Below are positions 58,801-64,000 of a stretch of DNA of 64,000 nucleotides, piece after piece. The position numbers and the translations under genes were made by a program. The notes under the pieces are model-generated. The model did not search any database and had not been told where the DNA came from. It worked only from the letters and a program-made list of their open reading frames with translations. Origin of the DNA: Scolanthus callimorphus (lineage: Eukaryota > Cnidaria > Anthozoa > Actiniaria > Edwardsiidae); contig CM066922.1 in NCBI GenBank assembly GCA_033964015.1, positions 20,942,507 to 21,006,506 of the forward strand, given 5' to 3'. Position 1 is the first letter of the stretch; every line of letters begins with the position of its first letter.

Positions 58801-61228
58801 TCGCAGGGGAGGCTCTGGGGACATCCATTTGAGGGCTGTCGCTGATTGGCTGATTTTGAGCGTTGGAGCATGCACTGAATGGTCTTTCTCTCAGCGGCTC
58901 TCTATTAAATCTCGCGCATGCGTCAGTGGCTATCACCAGAGCCTCCTCGTGAGGTTACCAGGTTACGAGCCGGGGAGCTCTGAGATCGAGAATGGTGGGC
59001 ATCATGAATTTCTGGACTCTCCTTTAGGCGACCACAGACAACCAGGAAGGAGGGTTCAGGGACTGGACTAAGCGGTATTTGGAACAATTCCTATCATTCC
59101 TAAGACTGGTTTCTTTCTCGGACTCTCGAACATGCATAGTCTGAATTTCAGTGTTCAGCCTTCCCTTCCCTGTCCATCGTACTCACTTTGCGAAAGGAGA
59201 CGTCTGAATTCACCGCCAGATTTTCTATCCATTATGTCATCACAGCCAAGTGAAAACCGTTATTTTTTACTACGTGTTCAAGACAACGCACGCCTTTTTT
59301 CAACAGTTGTGGCGCCTGGTTGTCTGGGACGTTTTTCACACTCTTTTTATCTTGGGGGAGCGTACGTTGTCGTGGAATCGTTCGCCTGTACGTCTTACTG
59401 TGAATTCGAAACGCAACCGATCTGATTCTACAGAACGATTTTGGTTAAGTAAATTACTTTATGGATGAGAAAATCTCGAGATGAATTCAGACGTCTCCTC
59501 TCGCAAAGTGACGTACGACCGAGAGCGGAGGGATGGCTGAAATTCAGATTAGAACATGCAGGGCTGGTATGTATTTCATACATTCTGTATGTTTAGAAGG
59601 CATGACACCCCTGTTCTCTGTTTATTTCCAGTTCGAAATCCTTCACTGCTCTCGTTAATTAGTCTAATTAACGTTCAATAAGTGGTACTACATTATTGCC
59701 TGAGCGCGCGTTGTTTGTTGCGAGAGCTTAAAAGCATTTTCCATCAGCATGTATTCGAGAGATATAGGTACTCCTCCATTGTTTGTGCCGTGTTAATTGG
59801 CATGACAGAATTACAGAATGTTTACCTTTGAAAGACCGACAAAACCCTTAATTTTCTAATAAGTCGCTCGCTCGATCTCTTTGAAAAGTACGAACAAGCG
59901 CAGCTCAATCACTAGTTACACGGGAAAAAATAGCCCTAAATTTTCACTTGAGCCAAAAACTCATTCGGGTACTTCAGACCAAATTGACACCACAAACCCA
60001 TTCCCTATTTAGGATAATTGACCTTAAAAAGCTTTTCCAATTTTCAAGTACATAATCAGTTGGCTAAAAGGAGGGCGGAGAAGTTTTAGATGGAGAAAGA
60101 GGGGTGTTTCTCTTGTGGAGCTAAAAGGAAATTGGGCTAAGAGGCGTAAGTGCCTTTGAGTGGGCTGGTCAATATGGACATATTCGGCTTCGATTTTTCT
60201 CCAGAAAAAGTTGGGCACACCAATTTTCTGGTCCTTCATAGAATATAGAAAAATTATTTCAAGCCTTTTAAGGAATCTAAAGATGTTGGATAACGATTTT
60301 CCGTTGGCCTTTTTATCTTTCAAAATTAGGACTAATGATTTTGCTCTGAAATCAAGATTCGAGCGTAATAAAAGAATTAACTGTAATAAAGTATTGACAA
60401 AGCGGAATTTCGCGAGAGTATGATTACGGAACACCATTCCGCAATGCAAACATTCCATAAATGCTCTCCAGAAAATTACTGAGCATCAAAATAGTACTTT
60501 TTGTCATTTATACGTCTACAGTTCCGCAATAAATGCAAACACTACTTTCGTGTACTTTGGAATTTCAACCTGTTGTCAAAATTGGCGAAATACGCTTGTA
60601 ACGCAACTACATGGACATGGTATATCAGTTTTACAAGCAAGAGGTCACAGCTCCTAAAACCTACCTCAACAGCTTCATCTTTAGATATAATTTTTCCACC
60701 AGTGAATTTCCTCGACAGCCTCCTAATTGCCGAAGAAGCTTCATTACGAACCCCTTTGTCGTAACTTTTTAGAACTTCCAGTAACTTTTCAAAGCAAATA
60801 TCGCCATCGTCGTCTTCGCTGATGACATCATTTCCTTCTCTGAATGTTTCTTGTATTTTATTACCTGACACTTTCGCCTTTTCCTGCACGTACAAATGCA
60901 GTTTCTTTCCAAAGATTTCTCCCGCTTCTTTGGTGCTACAACTTTCACAGTCACGACTTTTCTTTGAGAACTTTTGGGGCGATTTCGGTCTTCTTGCAGG
61001 AGGTTTATACTTGAAGTCAATGGCGATTTTCGATTGCCCCTTTGGTTTAACATAACGTGTTCGTGTTTCGATTTTGAGCTTTGGAATTCTCTCACACACA
61101 TCATTGATGTTCTTGGGTAGCTCTAAATGCTTTCCTATGACTTCTAAGTATTTGAATGTCCATTGATTTGGCACTGTTCGGGATGCGTTTTGATCCGTAA
61201 ATTCTGTAATGTGCTCCCATAGTTCCAT
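49704..61228 (-). CDS. large armadillo-like repeat protein, family not recognised
   Basis: Twelve minus-strand exons join in phase to 3237 bases, about 1078 residues: 61228-60665, 57554-57402, 56420-56199, 56002-55961, 55768-55644, 55007-54882, 54453-53935, 53410-52892, 52590-52383, 51765-51433, 51035-50783 and 49876-49704. An in-frame stop lies just before the ATG at 61228. Residues about 140-560 and 840-970 have the helical leucine/alanine pattern of armadillo or HEAT repeats (EASSAIRRLSR, EAAKCIAQL, NAVLDAVNNLAKQ, DHASRALKNI, DEAANILMAS). The N-terminus and the segment near residues 690-830 are basic, Ser/Thr/Pro-rich linkers. The C-terminus is basic (RSKRTAGRSKKRSR). There is no signal peptide or membrane span, so a cytoplasmic or nuclear scaffold is likely. 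A further small in-phase exon in the 3-kb intron 1 cannot be excluded. Confidence 0.8.
50289..50495. mobile_element. TTAA-flanked MITE, relative of 14583-14789
   Basis: TTAA at 50285-50288 and 50496-50499. The ends AGCCCATAGTC and TTATGGGCC and the interior (TTGTTTTCAATTGGATCTAT, CCCAAAGGGGTTCCTATTGT) match the copy at 14583. It lies in intron 11 of the armadillo-like gene. Confidence 0.8.
50514..50751. mobile_element. TIR element with AGGGCCGTAGCA ends
   Basis: AGGGCCGTAGCACTTACTGG at the left is mirrored by GAGGCTTGCTACGGCCCT at the right, with C-rich subterminal tracts. The end sequence resembles hAT elements, but the target duplication is unclear. It ends 31 bases from exon 11. Confidence 0.6.
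50783..51035 (-). CDS. armadillo-like gene exon 11
   Basis: Acceptor CTCCCTACAG, donor GTAGAG. It reads ESRLNLVKLGCFARIIDYIR and AEQQALGLVVVRSLVAGDQS, clear armadillo-type helices, ending one base into a codon. Confidence 0.85.
51227..51388. mobile_element. hairpin MITE inserted at TA
   Basis: AAGCCTAGTTGCATGGAGTT and AACTCCAACTAGGCTT form arms of about 60 bases with few mismatches, centred on a TTGTTTAAC/GTTAAACAA motif. The flanking TA on each side suggests a Tc1/mariner-type target. It interrupts a CCTATAGTCTATAATG tandem repeat (51115-51430) in intron 10. Confidence 0.7.
51433..51765 (-). CDS. armadillo-like gene exon 10
   Basis: Acceptor CTTTATAG, donor GTATGG. 111 codons. TSVIKVIRYLMHTIQTQKR is followed by a low-complexity linker and then HVCVRHVVQHCGAYLLDLLG. 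Confidence 0.85.
51993..52128. mobile_element. long perfect-type hairpin, 58-bp arms
   Basis: GGTTTTCGGGGAAATGTTTA through CGCAAAATCAAGA is mirrored by TCTTGATTTTGCGCCAC through CATTTCCCCGAAAAC with only a few mismatches and a short G-rich loop. It lies in intron 9 of the armadillo-like gene. Confidence 0.85.
52383..52590 (-). CDS. armadillo-like gene exon 9
   Basis: Acceptor TTCTTATAG, donor GTATAA. A serine/proline-rich linker (SGHNPDTSPRSAPSLRRTSL) and then VKQSILDAKVISHLAPWVTC, the start of a new repeat. Confidence 0.85.
52627..52860. repeat. dispersed repeat, copy 1 of 3
   Basis: Shares AACTTGCAGATGT, CGAGAAACATCGTTCTCTTGG, GGGCCTGGATCGA and ATACCACAGGCAGC with 62036-62195 and, more diverged, with 62400-62640. 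It fills most of intron 8. Confidence 0.75.
52892..53410 (-). CDS. armadillo-like gene exon 8
   Basis: Acceptor TTCCTTTTCAG, donor GTAAGT. It starts ANLSLAALLIQYGGLRFISQ and passes into a polar linker (KINPPPFYEIDPTTLPPKDL), a helical stretch (FVREAVNFLLTLAKATT) and a basic end (GAKEEKQPGRGGRVIKR). Confidence 0.9.
53740..53895. mobile_element. partial copy of the ATTCTCGTACCCAGAGC TIR family
   Basis: Shares CATGCGCGCGATTTGATACAGA, TGCGCATGCGTCAAAGTT, CAATCAGCGAAGAC and AGAGCTCTGGGTTCGA with the full copies, but lacks one end. In intron 7. Confidence 0.6.
53935..54453 (-). CDS. armadillo-like gene exon 7
   Basis: Acceptor TTTTACTTCAG, donor GTGAGT. 519 bases with repeat helices (FVRDHASRALKNITCNADKT, ALDDFLNNLSSSKLEKAMAE, NSLRVLTNTIVAMGNLIRLK). 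Confidence 0.9.
54882..55007 (-). CDS. armadillo-like gene exon 6
   Basis: Acceptor CTCATTCTAG, donor GTAAAA. It reads LQQQEAARFLATLTLFKPGI ... MTCSHC, phase 2 in and 2 out. Confidence 0.8.
55644..55768 (-). CDS. armadillo-like gene exon 5
   Basis: Acceptor GATTTATCAG, donor GTATGA. It reads RLAIKILTSVISHDVTILEQ and on to LSLLQYGS, ending two bases into a codon. A TTAA-type MITE ends 36 bases before the acceptor. Confidence 0.8.
55805..55932. mobile_element. TTAA-type MITE, relative of 15800-15921, inverted
   Basis: GGCCCATCACCAACCGGGAG at the left and CTCCCGGTTGATGATGGGCC at the right. TTAA is kept only at the right end (55929-55932), and the left reads TTTG. In intron 4 of the armadillo-like gene. 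Confidence 0.75.
55961..56002 (-). CDS. armadillo-like gene exon 4, 42-base microexon
   Basis: Acceptor CTCTTTTCAG, donor GTGTGT. 14 codons, NEHVRKRVIYPEAQ, phase 0 to 0. Skipping it would keep the frame, so it could be alternatively spliced. Confidence 0.7.
56199..56420 (-). CDS. armadillo-like gene exon 3
   Basis: Acceptor TTTCGCCAG, donor GTATAA. 74 codons (LTEREEHAPLWIETMIISGT ... LLDYGLMCVVDLVSSK), phase 0 to 0. A later AG in the same frame context would break the phase. Confidence 0.8.
56552..56765. repeat. inverted repeat around AATCTTGCCGCTGGCCAAAA
   Basis: GTACCCAGAGCCCGTCAT with TTTTGGCCAGCGGCAAGATT and CAGGGCTCTGGGG near 56555-56610 is mirrored at 56712-56760. It is a distinct small TIR element sharing only the outer CGTACCCAGAGC with its neighbours. 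Confidence 0.65.
56840..57286. mobile_element. composite array of ATTCTCGTACCCAGAGC TIR elements
   Basis: A full copy at about 56893-57109 is preceded by a partial left end and followed directly by another copy (57110-57286) lacking its left end. All share GAGCTCCCCGGCTCG, CATGCGCGAGATTTGATAC and the complement ends. In intron 2 of the armadillo-like gene. Confidence 0.75.
57402..57554 (-). CDS. armadillo-like gene exon 2
   Basis: Acceptor TTATTCCAG, donor GTAAGG. Exactly 51 codons (GVLILLNQLSSGSINAKTLL ... EVQIEAAKCIAQ), a textbook armadillo-repeat pattern, phase 0 to 0. Confidence 0.85.
57648..58055. mobile_element. palindromic element of about 400 bp
   Basis: CCCTGCTAGAAGAGGCCTC at the left is mirrored by GAGGCCTCTGCTAGCAGGG at the right. 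The inner arms share TTTCTTGAGCCCACT and CATATCGACGGACGTTTT on opposite strands around 57840. It ends 94 bases upstream of exon 2 of the armadillo-like gene (minus strand). Confidence 0.75.
58081..58152. repeat. 72-bp hairpin
   Basis: CAATTAGACCTCG and ATGTGCTATGAT on the left pair with ATCATAGCACAT and CGAGAGGTCTAATTG on the right. Confidence 0.75.
58157..58337. mobile_element. MITE with AGTATAAACCAACTA ends
   Basis: AGTATAAACCAACTAGTTGG at the left is mirrored by TTAGTTGGTTTATACT at the right, with AATAGACCATTAGT motifs inside. 181 bp, non-coding. Confidence 0.7.
58771..58995. mobile_element. full copy of the ATTCTCGTACCCAGAGC TIR family
   Basis: Starts ATTCTCGTACCCAGAGCTCC and ends GGGGAGCTCTGAGATCGAGAAT. 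The interior has TTGGCTGATTTTGAGCGTTG and TCTCGCGCATGCGTCAGTGG as in the other copies. Confidence 0.75.
59130..59572. mobile_element. TIR element with CATGC...CTGAATTTCAG ends
   Basis: CTGAATTTCAG and CACTTTGCGAAAGGAGACGT with CTGAATTC in 59145-59215 are mirrored by GAATTCAGACGTCTCC, CGCAAAGTGACGTACG and GCTGAAATTCAG in 59482-59555. No coding capacity. Confidence 0.65.
59573..60664. other. intron 1 of the armadillo-like gene, nothing recognised
   Basis: The remaining intron sequence contains short frames without splice support on either strand. Confidence 0.35.
60665..61228 (-). CDS. armadillo-like gene exon 1
   Basis: ATG at 61228, with the GTG and TAA just upstream excluding an earlier start. 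It encodes a polar, Lys-rich N-terminus (KPPARRPKSPQKFSKKSRD) and the first helical repeat (KLLEVLKSYDKGVRNEASSA). The donor after GAG is GTAGGT at 60664, phase 0. Confidence 0.8.
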
Positions 61229-62035
61229 CACTGATTATAAACAAAGCGTCCTTCAAGACATCATATAATTGACCTCTGGGTTACTTGAATGGCGTTTTGA
61301 GATTCAATTACAAGCCAAACGTGATTTCTCACATGGCAAGGAGATATGAAGTGGCTTCTAATGAAAAGTGTAATCATAGTAAAAGTGTTTGTATACTTTA
61401 GCACCAACGTCGGCAAGCAAATTAGCATGTCAAACAACGCTAACAAAAGAAGTAAATTTGCTTTATGCTATGCTCCCCAGGGACCACGCCATTTTCGTGG
61501 TACGGCTAAATTAGCAAAACTATTTCGATTTGTAAAAAAAAGTGGTAATTTACGTGCACAGTGTACAGTATGCATGTAAAACAAACTTTTAAGCCTCGGG
61601 AAAATGGTGGATAATAAATTAATTTTCGCTGACAACCGTTTTGTTTATATAACGTGTTAATTTGTTTGCATGATCCAAGTTTGCACACCAGGTTGTCATA
61701 CCCCGTCCTAGCCTGTGGTCTCTAATGCGTACCAGAAGCGCAGTGGAAGCGCATGCATTATGGCTGTAGTCTAACTGCAGCTGTGAAGAGACAAAAGCAG
61801 AGTCTGAGGACACAACGAGAGCCCTGATTAAATGCGTTTATACCGCGTATTTAAGTACTGGTCTTTTCTGAACTAACTGCTGGCAAAGGAGGGATAATTA
61901 ACCCAGTCAGCACGAGTCAAAACATGCCAGAGAACAGAAGACACTGGCCCCTAAACAAAGGAACTCTCGCCAAAACCTCCCTCTTAACTTGTTTGATAGT
62001 CTGTCAGTAGTGCATGTCTCCTGGTAGTGTATTTT
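61229..62035. other. 5' flank of the armadillo-like gene
   Basis: Expected to hold its promoter. No core element can be named and no other gene was seen. Confidence 0.3.
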
Positions 62036-62195
62036 CCCTCGTATCTTAGGGAGTGTAGCAGGAAAAGTCACCAAAACTTGCAGATGTTCGAGAAACATCG
62101 TTCTCTTGGTCGCCATTTTGTTTTTCCAAAGCTAAAGGGCCTGGATCGAAATTTTAAAAATACCACAGGCAGCCCGCACGGATTAGTAAAAATGA
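62036..62195. repeat. dispersed repeat, copy 2 of 3
   Basis: GAGAAACATCGTTCTCTTGG, CGCCATTTTGTTTTTCC and GGGCCTGGATCGAAAT correspond to the copy at 52627-52860. Confidence 0.75.
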
Positions 62196-62399
62196 CAGGA
62201 CTTTATTTTAAATTCCAAGACTTACAGATGTTCGAGAACTGTAGTCAAGCTTTGTTGTCATATTGTCTTTTCTTGGCCACAAAAGGATCGACCTAGAAAT
62301 GAGATATCACAGCTAGTAGATATTGTAGCTACCATCGTGCTCCAGAACAGGATAATACGCACGTCCGGCCGCCCGATATCAAGAAAATTTCGCAAAAAT

Positions 62400-62640
62400 A
62401 TTGCGAATTTGCCGACGTTGCAAAACTTCCTTATTAGAAATTCCCCCTTACCTTATTTGGAAGGTCTGTAAGTGCTTTTCCTCATATCTTAGCAAAAAAA
62501 AAAAACAGGGAAATTTACCAAAAATTGCAGAACATCGTGTTCTCTGGTTCTTGATCGCCATTTTGTTTTTGTTCCCCGCCAAGGAGCCTGAGACGAGATT
62601 TGAACACCACAGGCAGCCCGTGCGGATTGACAGCACTTTG
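62400..62640. repeat. dispersed repeat, copy 3 of 3
   Basis: GTTGCAAAACTTCCTTATTAG and CTGTAAGTGCTTTTCCTCAT match the start of the 52627 copy. AACATCGTGTTCTCTGGT and ACACCACAGGCAGCCCGTGC match its end. More diverged than the other two. Confidence 0.65.
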
Positions 62641-63019
62641 ATATTTAAGCATGCGGACCATTCCTTATGAATAAATTGTTTTACAACTTGAGTCTGGCAA
62701 GTGCTGCCTAAGAAAATTGCTGCCTAATTCTGTTTTTTTCGACTATTGCTTGAAATCGGCGACGGCTAGCTGTGTCTATTATATCTGGCCTGGTTTCTAA
62801 GCCAAAATCAATGGCGAACAGTAAGGACTGGAGTCTTTGTAATTCCTGCAAGTTTTCATTCAATGCACAGTTTTCTTGTTACTTTCGCCGAAATTCTTAT
62901 CAGAAAAGGATCTTCTGTCACTCCCTAAAAAGGTAAGTTTATTGAAATATGTTGGCAGTGTGGTTTTGAGAAACGACTGGTGTGGGGCGTTGTATGCGAC
63001 TTTGGGCCATTGTGGTTAA

Positions 63020-63418
63020 GGGAGCATTCATTATTTATGCCAGGGGGTGGTCTGGCAAGAATTAAGGGGGGGGGACATGTTAAATTCGGCACGTTCAAGT
63101 AGGGGGTCACCAGAAAATATGAAAAACACTGTGAGGGGTCATCTACGTTTTATGGCAGTGACTTTAATTCAACATATGGATAGAAGAGGATGCACGACAC
63201 GCAGGAAACATCCTAAGAATACAGGAAATGATCTACTTGGTATCTAGATGTCCCAACATTTCGTCCTGATCTAAAGGGGGAGGGGCTATCATTATTATAA
63301 AAATTGCCTAAAGGTGTTTTGAGGTTTTTATAGATACTTGAAGGGGGGTCAAGAGGTTTTTGGGGCTGAATGAAAAATCTTGCCAGCCCACCCCCTGGCA
63401 TAAATAATGAATGCTCCC
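63020..63418. mobile_element. 399-bp Harbinger-type MITE
   Basis: GGGAGCATTCATTATTTATG continuing to CCAGGGGGTGG is mirrored exactly by CCACCCCCTGGCATAAATAATGAATGCTCCC-type sequence at the right end. The flanking TAA at 63017-63019 and 63419-63421 is a 3-bp duplication. GGG ends with a TWA target are characteristic of PIF/Harbinger elements. No transposase. Confidence 0.85.
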
Positions 63419-63725
63419 TAAAATGTAACTAACTTATCTAGCCCAAACATCAACAAGGTGTTCTTTAAAGAAAATGAGTAAGTATGGCGAAACTCCCTGC
63501 AATTCTCCCATGAGAAATACAGTAAATGTATGGAAGTGATCGCCAAGCATTTTTCCAGGAGACGAAGCAAAAAATCTTGAGACTCCCAGCAAAACCGTGT
63601 GAGTTGATGTCCCTGATACCTCAAAATGGCAATGGGTTGTTCCAAAAAAAGTAGCTGTAGCCATCAAGGAACTCCATTCTATTGTATTTTTTTTTCTTGA
63701 TTTTACCGAACCTGTATTATGGATA

Positions 63726-63907
63726 CATACCTGCCAACTCTCCAGGTTTCCCCTGGAGTCTCCAGGTTTTTACCCTTGATCTCCCGGGTAAAAGCGAAAC
63801 TTTCCATATATATGTCTCCAGGATAAATTTCTCGGGATTTTCTCATACACTTGTTGCATTTGAAACACAATCTCCAGGTTTTGGAGCTTTTGTGGTTGGA
63901 AGGTATG
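63726..63907. mobile_element. MITE with CATACCTGCCAAC ends
   Basis: CATACCTGCCAACTCTCCAGG at the left is mirrored imperfectly by CTCCAGGTTTTGGAGC ... GGTTGGAAGGTATG at the right, with several CTCCAGG motifs inside. Non-coding. Confidence 0.55.
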
Positions 63908-64000
63908 GGGATAAGGTTAATCAAGTTATTATTATTATGTTATATATAATGGTGCCCTGTCCTTTGTTGATGTGCCTCTTCCTTTACAAATTTCTGGATC

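Noticed and set aside
57652..58845. Frames of 87 to 157 codons in intron 1 of the armadillo-like gene
   Set aside because: They run through palindromic and TIR elements and end in the ATTCTCGTACCCAGAGC family, so they are not host exons.
60024..60458. 144-codon minus-strand frame near armadillo-like exon 1
   Set aside because: No domain, no splice sites matching exon phases, and it lies within the intron downstream of a well-supported donor.

Overview
The window looks like nuclear DNA from a cnidarian, most probably a stony coral or close anthozoan. It has spliced animal genes with canonical GT/AG introns, an AT-rich background, and dense interspersed repeats: tRNA-derived SINEs, a CR1/L2/Jockey-type LINE, a BEL/Pao LTR retrotransposon and many terminal-inverted-repeat (TIR) elements. 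There is no bacterial gene organisation. The taxonomic call is inference from repeat and gene style; no marker gene is present.

Three protein-coding loci can be supported. (1) A six-exon plus-strand gene at 9876-33610. It encodes a signal peptide, an ionotropic-glutamate-receptor-type ligand-binding domain split in two halves, and between them a TM1-P-loop-TM2 pore whose filter reads TVGYGD, the potassium-channel signature. A third membrane segment and a cytoplasmic tail follow. This is the architecture of the bacterial receptor GluR0 and the rotifer receptor AvGluR1, with no amino-terminal domain, and it is the most interesting object here. Exon 1 carries an apparent single-base frameshift. 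(2) A single-exon minus-strand gene at 42055-43137 for a 360-residue, charged, largely disordered protein of unknown function. (3) A twelve-exon minus-strand gene at 49704-61228 whose exon phases all agree. It encodes a protein of about 1078 residues with helical armadillo-like repeats and low-complexity linkers; I do not recognise the family.

Layout. 1-9.8 kb: a 251-bp tandem array, two SINEs, an isolated exon-like sequence (7094-7189), a Penelope-like inverted repeat and a 31-bp tandem array just before gene 1. 9.9-33.6 kb: the receptor gene, with introns swollen by a 3.9-kb TTAA-flanked element with long TIRs, smaller TTAA elements, minisatellites, a frameshifted LINE (17.5-20.5 kb), a Ulp1-protease/PHD-finger fragment, another LINE fragment, and a complete 6.5-kb BEL/Pao element (25054-31581). 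The BEL/Pao element has LTRs that look identical, a 5-bp target duplication, a primer-binding site and a polypurine tract, but a reading frame broken at several points. 33.6-42 kb: non-coding and full of TIR elements. 42-43.1 kb: the orphan gene. 43.1-49.7 kb: more TIR elements, including a hAT-type element with an 8-bp target duplication. 49.7-61.2 kb: the armadillo-like gene, whose introns hold many hairpin and TIR elements. 61.2-64 kb: repeats, including a Harbinger-type element.

The three genes show no sign of acting together. Splice sites and joins were worked out by eye from reading frame, phase and consensus, without transcript evidence.
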